Part shown: positions 19,949 to 28,605 of the stretch, in pieces
Numbering within the stretch: the first letter of the stretch is position 1
How the letters are laid out: every line of letters starts with the position of its first letter
Source: Buchnera aphidicola (Cinara kochiana kochiana)
Lineage (GTDB): Bacteria > Pseudomonadota > Gammaproteobacteria > Enterobacterales > Enterobacteriaceae
NCBI RefSeq assembly: GCF_900698905.1
Contig: NZ_LR217707.1
Coordinates: forward strand, 62,001-126,000
Length of the DNA: 64,000 bases
Direction of reading: 5' to 3'
The notes under the pieces: generated by a model
Told to the model about the DNA's origin: nothing
What the model saw: only the letters and a program-made list of their open reading frames with translations
Database searches by the model: none
Program-made: the position numbers and the translations under genes

Positions 19949-21271
19949 TTAAATTTTATTTAGCCATTGAATCTTTAAATATTTTTCACTTTGTATAAAA
20001 TGATTGTTAATGACAAATACACCTATACCAGCTATTAACTGTTTATTATAAAATAACAAAGGAACGGAATGTCTTAACCAAGGCGGTATATTATATTTTT
20101 GCCATATTTTTTTTATATAAATAGTTTGATTAGCATAAACATATTTTTTTTTTATATAAAAACAAATATTAATTAATGTATTTTTTTCAGGAAATGGTAT
20201 TTTATAGGTTGATATTATTTTTTGATTTTTGTAATTCTTTTTTTTAGAAACTAATATTCCTAATTTATTTGGCAAAATTACAGGTTTTAGAACATTTTTC
20301 CAGTTTATTATTATATCTGTAATGTTTTTTTGAGGAACAATATAATATATAGTTTCTTTAAATCGTCTAATTTCTCGATTATTAAAAATTATTTTTTTAT
20401 TGAAATAATTTTTATTTATAATTATTTCTTTATATATTCTTAATAATATATTGTATGTTGGAATGATGTCATTTATTATTAACCATTTTTTTAAAATGGA
20501 TAATTTTACTTCTTTTTTAAATTGGTTAAATTTTATTAAATATAGTGATCCATCTGAAAATGTATTTTTTTTTATAAATCTTAAGATAAAAAAATCTAAT
20601 GATTTATGTTCGTTTGCAAGTATTTTCATGCTTTTAGTACAATTTTTTAAAAAACTAGGCCATCGTTTATATATTTTAGAAAGAATTATATTTCTTAAAA
20701 AATTTCTGTCATATTTAATATGTTTATTTGATTCATCTTCTATCCAAATTAATTGTTTAGATTTAGCCCACGATATAATTTTTTTTTTTTGCGTATAAAT
20801 TAATGGACGTACTATTTTCATATCGTTATATACAGAAGTATAGGATATACCTGATAAACCGCATATCCCCGCTCTTCTTTTAAGAGATAAAAAAATATTT
20901 TCACATTGATCATTAAGATTATGAGCTGTTAATAATATTTCTTTTGGTAGTAGATATTTTTTGAAAATTTTTAGTCTTTCAATTCTTGCATAACCTTCTA
21001 TACCATATTTATTTTTTTGGGGTATATTAATATTATCGATAATGATATGTACATTGTTTTTTTTACATATTTTTTCGCAGTATTTTTGCGATTTAATAGA
21101 GTGCAAGTGTAAATTATGATTAATGTGTATGACTCTAATTTTTATATTAGGATTTTTTTTTTTATAGGTTATTAGTTGCGTGAATAATACGATAGAATCT
21201 ACGCCACCGCTTAAAGCAAGTAAAAAATATTTTTGCTGAGGATATTTTAAAAACAATTTTTGGATAAACAT
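19949..21271 (-). CDS. tilS: tRNA(Ile)-lysidine synthetase
   Basis: Modifies C34 of tRNA-Ile(CAU) to lysidine so that it reads AUA, an abundant codon in this genome. The PP-loop ATPase motif LALSGGVDS is at residues 18-26, and HNLNDQ and RRAGICGLSG lie further on. I place the start at ATG 21271 (440 residues; E. coli 432); the longer ORF would run into the tRNA-Val gene. No SD is visible in the 24 nt between the tRNA and the ATG. An A12 run (T12 on the plus strand, 20779-20790) interrupts the middle of the gene in frame. Confidence 0.93.
   Translation of the reverse strand: MFIQKLFLKYPQQKYFLLALSGGVDSIVLFTQLITYKKKNPNIKIRVIHINHNLHLHSIKSQKYCEKICKKNNVHIIIDNINIPQKNKYGIEGYARIERLKIFKKYLLPKEILLTAHNLNDQCENIFLSLKRRAGICGLSGISYTSVYNDMKIVRPLIYTQKKKIISWAKSKQLIWIEDESNKHIKYDRNFLRNIILSKIYKRWPSFLKNCTKSMKILANEHKSLDFFILRFIKKNTFSDGSLYLIKFNQFKKEVKLSILKKWLIINDIIPTYNILLRIYKEIIINKNYFNKKIIFNNREIRRFKETIYYIVPQKNITDIIINWKNVLKPVILPNKLGILVSKKKNYKNQKIISTYKIPFPEKNTLINICFYIKKKYVYANQTIYIKKIWQKYNIPPWLRHSVPLLFYNKQLIAGIGVFVINNHFIQSEKYLKIQWLNKI
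20779..20790 (-). repeat. A12 homopolymer inside tilS
   Basis: Twelve consecutive T on the plus strand read as A12 in the tilS message, coding Gln-Lys-Lys-Lys-Ile in frame. Runs of this length are known slippage sites for polymerase in Buchnera-like genomes. Confidence 0.85.
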
Positions 21272-21295
21272 AATAATTTTAATTATTTTAAATGA

Positions 21296-21368
21296 TACGT
21301 TCGAGTGGATTTGAACCACTAACTTCTACTATGTCATAGTAGCACTCTAACCGTTGAGTTACGAACGT
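21296..21368 (-). tRNA. tRNA-Val (anticodon GAC)
   Basis: A complete 73-nt cloverleaf reads 5' to 3' from 21368. The 7-bp acceptor is ACGTTCG/CGAACGT, the D stem ACTC/GAGT, and the anticodon stem CTACT/AGTAG with loop ATGACAT (anticodon GAC). The T stem is AGTGG/CCACT with loop TTCAAAT, and the discriminator is A. It resembles E. coli tRNA-Val(GAC). The genomic 3' end continues TCA, so CCA is not encoded and must be added by nucleotidyltransferase. It lies 24 nt upstream of tilS on the same strand, probably in one transcript. Confidence 0.95.
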
Positions 21369-21564
21369 GTATAATATATATTATATATATATATATTGAT
21401 TTATCAACAATAATTAATACATATTAATTATATTATAATATATATCATAATATTATTATAATAATATAATATTGATAGTATATTAAATACAATTAAATTT
21501 AAGTATATAAGTATAATATCAAAAATATATATTAGTATAATTTTTGAATTTTTTGTCATTAAAT

Positions 21565-22200
21565 ATGGATATAAAAACGCGCACTTTGCTGTTAAAGCAT
21601 CTTAGAAAATATTTTTTAAATTTAAAAATTGAATTAAATTATTCTTCATTGTTTGAGTTGCTTATTTTTATTATGTTATCTGCAAAATCATCTGATATTC
21701 AAGTTGCTAAAGTTACTAAAAAATTATTTTTATATGTATCCAAGCCATCAGATGTATTGCGATTAGGTTATATAAAATTGAAAAATATTATTCAATCACT
21801 TGGATTGTTTAATAAAAAGTCTATATTTATTTTTAATACTTGCCAGATATTAACAGACTTATATAATGAAAAAATACCAATGAATAGGAGTCAATTACTT
21901 AAATTACCTGGTATTGGTAGAAAAACTGCTAATTTATTTTTAAATATTGCGTTAAAAAAAAATTTTATTGCAGTTGATACACATGTATTTAGGGTATCAA
22001 ACCGTTCTGGTTTTGCGATAGGTTCTTCTGCATATCAGGTAGAAAAAAAATTATTACAAGTTGTTCCGGTTAAATTTCAATCTCGCATTCATACTTGGTT
22101 TGGATTACATGGACGTTATTTTTGTAAATCTATACACCCAAAATGTTCAATATGTATTATCAATACATGGTGTCAATATTTTAATAATATTATTAAATAA
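21565..22200 (+). CDS. nth: endonuclease III (DNA glycosylase/AP lyase)
   Basis: Excises oxidised pyrimidines and nicks at AP sites in base excision repair. From ATG 21565 it is 211 residues, exactly the E. coli length and gapless against it; the longer ORF starts at a TTG. The helix-hairpin-helix LPGIGRKTAN contains catalytic Lys120, and Asp138 lies in AVDTH. The 4Fe-4S cysteines 187, 194, 197 and 203 have the canonical C-x6-C-x2-C-x5-C spacing. With nfo it forms the small repair set in this window. Confidence 0.95.
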   Translation: MDIKTRTLLLKHLRKYFLNLKIELNYSSLFELLIFIMLSAKSSDIQVAKVTKKLFLYVSKPSDVLRLGYIKLKNIIQSLGLFNKKSIFIFNTCQILTDLYNEKIPMNRSQLLKLPGIGRKTANLFLNIALKKNFIAVDTHVFRVSNRSGFAIGSSAYQVEKKLLQVVPVKFQSRIHTWFGLHGRYFCKSIHPKCSICIINTWCQYFNNIIK

Positions 22201-22367
22201 ACTCAATAAATATAGATATATTAAAAAGTATAATTATTAAATGATATACAGTTATATAAAATATAATTTCAGTATAAATTTTTAAATTTAGGATATAATT
22301 CTAATATTTAATAGATTATATGTAATTATTTTGTTTTAATTAATTTATGATATTGATAGGTTATAAA

Positions 22368-23654
22368 ATGATTAAAGAAATTAATGTTTTACATTTTCTA
22401 GAAAAAAGAGGTTTTTTTTATCAAATTTATAATAAGTTAAATTTATACGAATATATAAAAAATAAAAATATTTTTTTGTATTGTGGTTTTGATCCGACAG
22501 CAAGTAGTTTGCATGTCGGTCATTTATTACCGATTTTATGTTTAAAGCATTTTCAAAATTTTGGTCATACTCCTATTGTTTTGGTGGGAGGAGCAACTAG
22601 TTTAGTAGGAGATCCTAGTTTTAGGATACACGAGAGGCCACAAAATTCTTTAGATATTTTACAGCATAACCAAATTTGTTTAGAAAAACAACTATCATTT
22701 TTTTTTAATGATAGTAGCAATATTATAAATAAAGCAATTATAGTAAATAATTATTCTTGGTTTAAAGACGTTTCAATATTATATTTTTTAAAAAAAGTGG
22801 GAATACATTTTTCTATAAATAAGATGATCCATAAAGAATCAGTAAAAAAAAGATTAATAGAGCAAAAGAACGGTATGTCATTTACAGAATTTTCTTATAG
22901 CTTATTACAAGCTTATGATTTTTTAGTTTTATATAAAAAATATGGTGTTAAATTACAAATTGGCGGATCTGATCAAGGGGGTAATATTTTATCTGGTATT
23001 CGTTTAATTAGAAAGTTATATAAAGAAGAAGTATTTGGTATTACTAATCCATTATTAGTTATGCCAAATGGAGAAAAATTTGGAAAAACAGGAAATAATA
23101 CAATATGGTTAGATTCTACAAGAACTAGTCCGTATAAATTTTATCAATTCTGGGTTAATATATCAGATAGTGATGTAAATAATTTTATTCAATTATTTAC
23201 ATCAATTAATATTCAATTGATAAATTTTAAATTTAATAGTGTTAATATTACAGATAATTATATAAATAAAAAAGTTTTTTTAGCGGAGTTTGTAACTAAA
23301 TTTGTACACGGACAAAAAGCCTTAAATTCTGTTAAACGTATTGTATATTTTTTATTTGGCCGTGGTTCTATACAAGATATTAAAGAAGAAGATTTTACAC
23401 AATTAATTCAAGACGGTATTCCATCAGCTATTTGTAGCGAATATATAGATTTATCAAACGCATTAGTAAAAACGGGTTTATCTTCTTCATTAAGACAAGC
23501 TCGTAACATGATAATTTCTGGAGCAATTCGCATTAACAGTAGGGTACAAACTAAAAAAGAATATTTTTTCAATAAATCAGATTTATTATATAATAAATAT
23601 ACATTATTATGTAGAGGTAAAAAAAATTATGTATTGATTTTTTGGAAAATATAA
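22368..23654 (+). CDS. tyrS: tyrosyl-tRNA synthetase
   Basis: Class I synthetase charging tRNA-Tyr. From ATG 22368 (MIKEINVL) it is 428 residues (E. coli 424); the longer ORF begins 7 codons earlier. The nucleotide-binding motif is HVGH (residues 49-52), the tyrosine-site segment is QIGGSDQGGN, and the second signature is KFGKT. The E. coli SDQWGN has Gly for Trp here. The C-terminal S4-like RNA-binding domain (about residue 360 on, with SSSLRQARNMI) is kept. It is convergent with sufA, and a hairpin lies between their stops. Confidence 0.96.
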   Translation: MIKEINVLHFLEKRGFFYQIYNKLNLYEYIKNKNIFLYCGFDPTASSLHVGHLLPILCLKHFQNFGHTPIVLVGGATSLVGDPSFRIHERPQNSLDILQHNQICLEKQLSFFFNDSSNIINKAIIVNNYSWFKDVSILYFLKKVGIHFSINKMIHKESVKKRLIEQKNGMSFTEFSYSLLQAYDFLVLYKKYGVKLQIGGSDQGGNILSGIRLIRKLYKEEVFGITNPLLVMPNGEKFGKTGNNTIWLDSTRTSPYKFYQFWVNISDSDVNNFIQLFTSINIQLINFKFNSVNITDNYINKKVFLAEFVTKFVHGQKALNSVKRIVYFLFGRGSIQDIKEEDFTQLIQDGIPSAICSEYIDLSNALVKTGLSSSLRQARNMIISGAIRINSRVQTKKEYFFNKSDLLYNKYTLLCRGKKNYVLIFWKI

Positions 23655-23682
23655 ATGTATATATGGATATTTTAAGTGTATT

Positions 23683-23711
23683 AAGTTTCAATATTTTATA
23701 TATTGAAACTT
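23683..23711. terminator. 12-bp perfect hairpin between convergent tyrS and sufA
   Basis: AAGTTTCAATAT (23683-23694) pairs exactly with 23700-23711 around the loop TTTAT. The sufA stop codon (23696-23698) lies in the loop, and the right arm codes the last residues of sufA. The tyrS stop is 28 bp upstream. It is a likely bidirectional transcript end, although no long U-run follows. Confidence 0.5.
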
Positions 23712-24055
23712 TCTCCACAACCACAAATAGCGGTATGTTTATTATTTATAAATGTAAAAGAAGCGTTTAATCCTATTTGAATAAAATCTATTGTAGTGGT
23801 GTATAATTGAGAAATTATTTTTTTTGGAATAATAAATTTAATAGATTCTACAATAAATATATAATCTGAATTTTTTATTTTTTTTTCTGTTTGTAATAAG
23901 TATTTATATCCAGCGCATCCTGATTTTTTTAATATTATTTTAATACCTTGATTATTTTTATCTTGCTTTAATAACAATAATATTTGCTGTGCTGCTTTTT
24001 TAGTAACTTGAATAGGAATAGATTGATTTATTTTTTTTATTGGTATTATATTCAT
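23696..24055 (-). CDS. sufA: A-type Fe-S cluster carrier (SufA family)
   Basis: Binds and delivers Fe-S clusters to target proteins. The 119 residues include the three conserved cysteines: Cys47 in SGCAGY, and Cys111 and Cys113 in the C-terminal CGCGESF. The ending and the location between tyrS and aroH match the SufA lineage (old name YdiC) better than ErpA, which ends CGCGSSF; IscA remains possible. No other suf gene is adjacent. The many Fe-S sites in the Nuo subunits and Nth encoded nearby are plausible clients. Confidence 0.82.
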   Translation of the reverse strand: MNIIPIKKINQSIPIQVTKKAAQQILLLLKQDKNNQGIKIILKKSGCAGYKYLLQTEKKIKNSDYIFIVESIKFIIPKKIISQLYTTTIDFIQIGLNASFTFINNKHTAICGCGESFNI

Positions 24056-24711
24056 AATTATATTGTATTGAATAAATATGTTAAATTGGAGATGAATTTT
24101 TTATTTTTTATAATAAATATTATCTCAATTATAAGATTTTTTTATAAAAATGTAAACGTGAATTATATTTATTGATAATAGATTATAAATAATTTTATTT
24201 TTAATATTTAATAAGATTATAATTAATTTTTAATAGTAAAATGATATATATTTTAATTATTAACGAATAAATAATTTTACTTAATATAAAATAAAAATTA
24301 ATATTAATTAATATTAATTTAATTAAAAAGTGTAATGTTATATTTAAATAAAATTTATTTTTAAATATTTGAAAAATATATTTTACTTCAAATAAAAATG
24401 GTAGCAATATAAATATTAGTGATATAAATTTTAATATTAAAATTTTTTATCTTTATATATAGATAGTTTATCTATAATTTATTATGTAATATAAATTAAT
24501 TTTATTAATTTTTTATTACATGATTTGAATATGGTATTATGTATTATATGTTAATAAATAATATTTTATTAATATTTTTTTTGATATATGTGTTATTAAA
24601 TATAATTTATATCACGTAATATATATTATGTATATAATGTATTATTACAGAAAAATAAATTATTGATTATTTGGAATATAAATTTTTTTATTTAATTATA
24701 TAGAGAATGAA
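24056..24711. other. 656-bp gap without a recognisable gene
   Basis: Almost entirely A/T between the sufA start and aroH, presumably holding both divergent promoters. The only ORFs are short Ile/Lys/Phe-rich chance frames. No tRNA-like or GC-containing structure is visible. It may be the eroded site of genes lost from this position. Confidence 0.6.
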
Positions 24712-25761
24712 ATGAATAAAATTGATGGATTAGTTAATATACAGAATGATAGTTTACTAATAACTCCAAAAGAATTATTTAAACGTTATTCTATTACTTC
24801 TGACGTATATGATTTAATTGAAGTTACTCGTAATAATATAAAAAATATTCTATTAGGTCGTGATAAAAGATTATTAGTTATTATCGGACCATGTTCTATT
24901 CATGATCCTATTGCAGCTATAGAATATGCTACAAAAATAAAAATATTGCGTAATAAATATTCTGATTATTTAGAAATTATTATGCGAACATATTTTGAAA
25001 AACCTCGTACTGTTTTAGGGTGGACAGGTTTGATTTCGGATCCTTATTTGGACGGCAGTTTGAATGTAAATCGGGGTTTATCTACTGCGAGAAAATTATT
25101 ATTACATATCAATAAACTAGGCGTCCCAACTGCAACAGAGTTTTTAGATTCTATTGTAAGTCAATTTATTTTTGATTTAATTAGTTGGGGCGCTATTGGA
25201 GCTCGTACTACAGAAAGTCAAGTTCATAGAGAATTAGCGTCTTATTTACCTTGTCCTATAGGATTTAAAAATGGAACAGATGGAAATATTTTAATTGCAA
25301 TTGATGCTATTCGTGCCGCAAAAGCTAGTCATTTATTTTTAGCACCTAATAAATATGGACAGAGTAGTATTCATCATACTATTGGAAATAATTGTGCTCA
25401 TATGATCATGCGAGGCGGTAAATTACCAAATTATCATAAATCAGATATTGATATTACAGTTCAAAAATTAAAAATGTTTGATTTACCAGAACATTTAATT
25501 ATTGATTTTAGTCATGCTAATTCTTTTAAAAATTATAAACGTCAATTAGAAGTTGCAAATTCAATTTATAAACAAATTTATAATGGATCTACTGCTATTT
25601 CAGGAGTTATGATTGAAAGTTTCTTAGAAGAAGGATCACAAAGTGTGACTAATATTAATAATCTAGTTTTTGGTCAATCTATTACAGATTCTTGTTTAGG
25701 GTGGGAAGATAGTGTATCGATATTGAAGGAATTATCAAAAGTAGTTAAGATTCGATTTTAA
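24712..25761 (+). CDS. aroH: 3-deoxy-D-arabino-heptulosonate 7-phosphate (DAHP) synthase
   Basis: First step of the shikimate pathway, joining PEP and erythrose-4-P. It has 349 residues (E. coli AroH 348). The metal ligands are in GPCSIHD (Cys), DFSHAN (His), IESFLEEG (Glu) and ITDSCLGWED (Asp), and the MRTYFEKPRT, KNGTDGN and GARTTESQ substrate motifs are intact. Internal matches are closer to Trp-sensitive AroH than to AroG or AroF, but I cannot judge feedback sensitivity. It lies 54 bp ahead of thrS. Confidence 0.95.
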   Translation: MNKIDGLVNIQNDSLLITPKELFKRYSITSDVYDLIEVTRNNIKNILLGRDKRLLVIIGPCSIHDPIAAIEYATKIKILRNKYSDYLEIIMRTYFEKPRTVLGWTGLISDPYLDGSLNVNRGLSTARKLLLHINKLGVPTATEFLDSIVSQFIFDLISWGAIGARTTESQVHRELASYLPCPIGFKNGTDGNILIAIDAIRAAKASHLFLAPNKYGQSSIHHTIGNNCAHMIMRGGKLPNYHKSDIDITVQKLKMFDLPEHLIIDFSHANSFKNYKRQLEVANSIYKQIYNGSTAISGVMIESFLEEGSQSVTNINNLVFGQSITDSCLGWEDSVSILKELSKVVKIRF

Positions 25762-25815
25762 TTTCTTATATTTTTATAGTTATATTTTTTTTTAATATAT
25801 TTTTAAGGATTGGAT

Positions 25816-27750
25816 ATGCCGATTATTGTGTCGTGCAATGGAGTTAATAAGATTTATGCAAATGCAGTTACTTTACAGGATATTTCTAAAGACATATTTC
25901 CTAAGCATAATTTAAATTTTATAGCTGGACTTATAAATAATCAGTTAGTTAGTTTAGATACATTAATTCATCATGATGCAGATATTGTAATGATTAATGA
26001 AAACGATAAAACATTTATACGGCAAGTTAGACGTTCTTGTATGCAATTATTAAATCGAGTGTTACAGTATATATGGCCAGATGCTAAAATAGCTGGTGGA
26101 TCTATAACTGAATCTGGATTTTATTGTGATGTTGATATGTCGTATGTGTTAACAAAAAAAGATTTAGATAAAATTTCTAAAAAAATGTTAGATAAAATTT
26201 TTAGTTCATATAATATATATGTTAAAAGTATTATTGTTTCAGATTTTTTAGATTACTTAAATAAGAAAGGTGAAATTTATCAAATAAATATAATACAAAA
26301 ACAATTTATTAATAAAAATATTATTGATGTTTGTTATCATGAAGATTATTGTGAATTTTATAATCATTCTCAGGTATCTAATATTAAATTTTGTCAATAT
26401 TTTTTATTAAAAGATATATCAGGAGCATACTGGAATAACGATAAAAATAATAAAATGTTACAACGGATTCATGTTATAGCGTGGGTTTCAAAAAATCAGT
26501 TATTAGATTTTATTAATAAATCAAAAGAATTAGAAAAACGCGATCATCGTAAAATTGCAAAATTATTAAATTTATATCATATCCAAAAAGAGTCACCTGG
26601 AATGATATTTTGGCATAATAACGGATATATTATTGTTAGGCAATTAAAAAAATTTATTCGTACTTATTTAATTAAAAATAATTATTTAGAAGTTAATAGT
26701 CCGATTATTATTGATAAATCTTTATGGAAAAAAAGTGGTCATTGGAAATATTATCACTCATCTATTTTTGTTACTAAGTCAGAAAATAGAGAATATTGTA
26801 TAAAACCTATGAATTGTCCTGCACATGTTTTAATTTTTAAAAATGGTTTAAAATCTTATAAGGATTTACCTATACGTATTGCTGAATTTGGTAGTTGTCA
26901 TAGACAAGAATCATCTGGTGCATTACATGGATTAATGCGTGTACGCGGATTTATTCAAGATGATGCCCACATTTTTTGTAGAAAAAAACAAATTCAGTTA
27001 GAATTACACCACTGTATTAATTTATTATTTGATTTATATAAAACATTTGGTTTTAAAAAAATTACTATTAATTTCTCTACTCGTCCAAAAAATAGAATTG
27101 GTGATGATGAAATATGGAATCAAGCTGAAAAAGATTTAGAAACTGTTTTAAAGAAAAATAGTTTACCGTTTCAATATCAATTAGGTGAAGGAGCATTTTA
27201 TGGCCCTAAAATTGAAATTTCTTTAGAAGATAATTTACAACGAATATGGCAATGTGGCACTATTCAATTAGATTTTTATTTAGCAAAGCAATTAGGTGCT
27301 TTTTATATCAATAAAAAAGGTATTAAAAAGTATCCTATTATTATTCATAGAGCATTATTAGGTTCGCTTGAAAGATTTATTGGTATTCTGATTGAAGAAT
27401 ATAATGGTAAATTACCGCTATGGTTATGTCCTATTCAAGTAGTCGTACTTAGTATTACTAATTTACATGTATTATTTGTACAACAAATAATACAAAAACT
27501 ATTAACGTATAATATTAGAGCTATTTCCGATATTACCGATAATAGTTTGAAATTTAAAATTCATTCTTATATTAAACAAAAAATTCCATATATTTTAGTA
27601 TGTGGTGATAAAGAAATTAAATGTAATTATATTACAGTAAGAAATCGATTTAACAATAAACAATATCAGCAAAGTATAGATATTTTTATTCAAAATATAA
27701 TACATAATATTAAAAATTATAATATAGAAGATGTCAATATGGAGGATTAG
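25816..27750 (+). CDS. thrS: threonyl-tRNA synthetase with a degenerate editing site
   Basis: Class II synthetase for tRNA-Thr. I use ATG 25816, which has AAGGA 6 nt upstream, aligns with E. coli residue 1 and gives 644 residues (E. coli 642); the longer ORF starts at a TTG. The TGS domain (about 1-62), editing domain (about 63-225), catalytic core and anticodon domain (about 535-644) are all present. In the core the Zn ligands are kept in NCPAHV, DDAHIF and IIHRALLGS. In the editing domain the usual His73, His77, Asp180, Cys182 and His186 are Arg, Gln, Glu, Tyr and Gln. Only 54 bp separate it from aroH, too short for the E. coli translational operator. Confidence 0.96.
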   Translation: MPIIVSCNGVNKIYANAVTLQDISKDIFPKHNLNFIAGLINNQLVSLDTLIHHDADIVMINENDKTFIRQVRRSCMQLLNRVLQYIWPDAKIAGGSITESGFYCDVDMSYVLTKKDLDKISKKMLDKIFSSYNIYVKSIIVSDFLDYLNKKGEIYQINIIQKQFINKNIIDVCYHEDYCEFYNHSQVSNIKFCQYFLLKDISGAYWNNDKNNKMLQRIHVIAWVSKNQLLDFINKSKELEKRDHRKIAKLLNLYHIQKESPGMIFWHNNGYIIVRQLKKFIRTYLIKNNYLEVNSPIIIDKSLWKKSGHWKYYHSSIFVTKSENREYCIKPMNCPAHVLIFKNGLKSYKDLPIRIAEFGSCHRQESSGALHGLMRVRGFIQDDAHIFCRKKQIQLELHHCINLLFDLYKTFGFKKITINFSTRPKNRIGDDEIWNQAEKDLETVLKKNSLPFQYQLGEGAFYGPKIEISLEDNLQRIWQCGTIQLDFYLAKQLGAFYINKKGIKKYPIIIHRALLGSLERFIGILIEEYNGKLPLWLCPIQVVVLSITNLHVLFVQQIIQKLLTYNIRAISDITDNSLKFKIHSYIKQKIPYILVCGDKEIKCNYITVRNRFNNKQYQQSIDIFIQNIIHNIKNYNIEDVNMED

Positions 27751-27756
27751 AGTATT
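27741..27756 (+). promoter_or_regulatory. Shine-Dalgarno and AUU start of infC
   Basis: GGAGG (27741-27745), inside the last codons of thrS, is followed after 8 nt by ATT (27754-27756). That ATT is in frame with the IF3 reading frame and aligns with the E. coli infC AUU start. It decides the true start of infC. Confidence 0.9.
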
Positions 27757-28290
27757 AAAGTCGGAAAAAAAAATCAATTATCTCGTTCTTATCGTGTTAA
27801 TCAAGAGATTCATTCTATTGAAGTACGATTAATGGGTTTAAAGGGCGAGCAACTCGGTATTGTTAGTATAGATAAAGCATTAGAACAAGCAGAAATATAT
27901 GGTTTTGATTTAGTAGAAATTAGTCCTAATTCTAAACCTCCGGTATGTCGTATTATGAATTATGGTAAATTTCTATATGAAAAAAATAAAGCTCTTAAAA
28001 AACAGAAAAAAAAACAAAAGATTGTACAAATTAAAGAAATAAAATTTCGACCAAATACAGATGAAGGAGATTATCAAGTTAAATTAAGAAATTTAATACG
28101 ATTTTTAAAAGATGGTAATAAAGTAAAAATTACTTTACGATTTAGAGGTCGAGAAATGGCACACCAAAGTATTGGAATTAATATGTTAAATCGATTAAAA
28201 GATGATTTGTCTACTTTAACTTGTGTTGAATATTTTCCTAAACGAATTGAAGGGCGACAAATGATTATGATGTTATCTCCAAAAAAATAA
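27754..28290 (+). CDS. infC: translation initiation factor IF-3 (AUU start)
   Basis: Binds the 30S subunit, prevents premature 50S joining and discriminates against non-canonical start codons. Reading from ATT 27754 gives 178 residues (E. coli 180) with the correct N-terminal domain ([12 protein letters not shown]...GLKGEQLGI). A start at the first in-frame ATG (27832) would delete 26 residues of it. The C-terminal domain shows [18 protein letters not shown] and [10 protein letters not shown]. The rare AUU start is the basis of IF3 autorepression in E. coli. The gene follows thrS by 3 bp. Confidence 0.96.
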   Translation: MKVGKKNQLSRSYRVNQEIHSIEVRLMGLKGEQLGIVSIDKALEQAEIYGFDLVEISPNSKPPVCRIMNYGKFLYEKNKALKKQKKKQKIVQIKEIKFRPNTDEGDYQVKLRNLIRFLKDGNKVKITLRFRGREMAHQSIGINMLNRLKDDLSTLTCVEYFPKRIEGRQMIMMLSPKK

Positions 28291-28359
28291 AATTTAATTG
28301 TAATTCAATAATGTAAATAATATTTCTTTAAATATACATATATCTATTCTGGAATATTT

Positions 28360-28557
28360 ATGCCTAAAATTAAAACTTTGCGTAGTGCCGCAAAAAGATT
28401 TAAAAAAACTGCTTCCGGTCATTTTAAGCGTAAACAAGCTAATTTACGCCATATATTAACCAAAAAAAATACAAATTATAAACGTCATCTTCGTAAAAAA
28501 ATTATTCTTTCTATGTCGGATCAACATAAAGTGTCTATTTTTCTTCCTTATTTTTGA
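28360..28557 (+). CDS. rpmI: 50S ribosomal protein L35
   Basis: Small basic 65-residue protein (E. coli 65) with the family start [20 protein letters not shown] and conserved RHLRKK near the middle. It lies between infC and rplT in the conserved IF3-L35-L20 operon. In E. coli L20 represses rpmI and rplT by binding leader RNA; no operator can be confirmed here by eye. Confidence 0.97.
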   Translation: MPKIKTLRSAAKRFKKTASGHFKRKQANLRHILTKKNTNYKRHLRKKIILSMSDQHKVSIFLPYF

Positions 28558-28563
28558 TGTTAC

Positions 28564-28594
28564 TAAAATAATTTATATATTAAAATAATTTATA
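28564..28594. repeat. 14-bp tandem-like repeat between rpmI and rplT
   Basis: TAAAATAATTTATA occurs at 28564-28577 and 28581-28594, a 17-bp period. The second copy abuts the rplT SD (GGAG). It is probably a small slippage duplication. Confidence 0.6.
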
Positions 28595-28605
28595 GGAGAT
28601 TTTTA

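Noticed and set aside
20451-20798. A 115-codon plus-strand ORF antisense to tilS, and similar antisense ORFs over carB, dnaK, tkt and nuoF.
   Set aside because: They are complementary-strand shadows of conserved genes, with no SD and no family resemblance.
24201-24407. A 68-codon minus-strand ORF in the sufA-aroH gap.
   Set aside because: Low-complexity Ile/Leu/Asn/Lys sequence with no SD or recognisable family; expected by chance in A/T-rich DNA.
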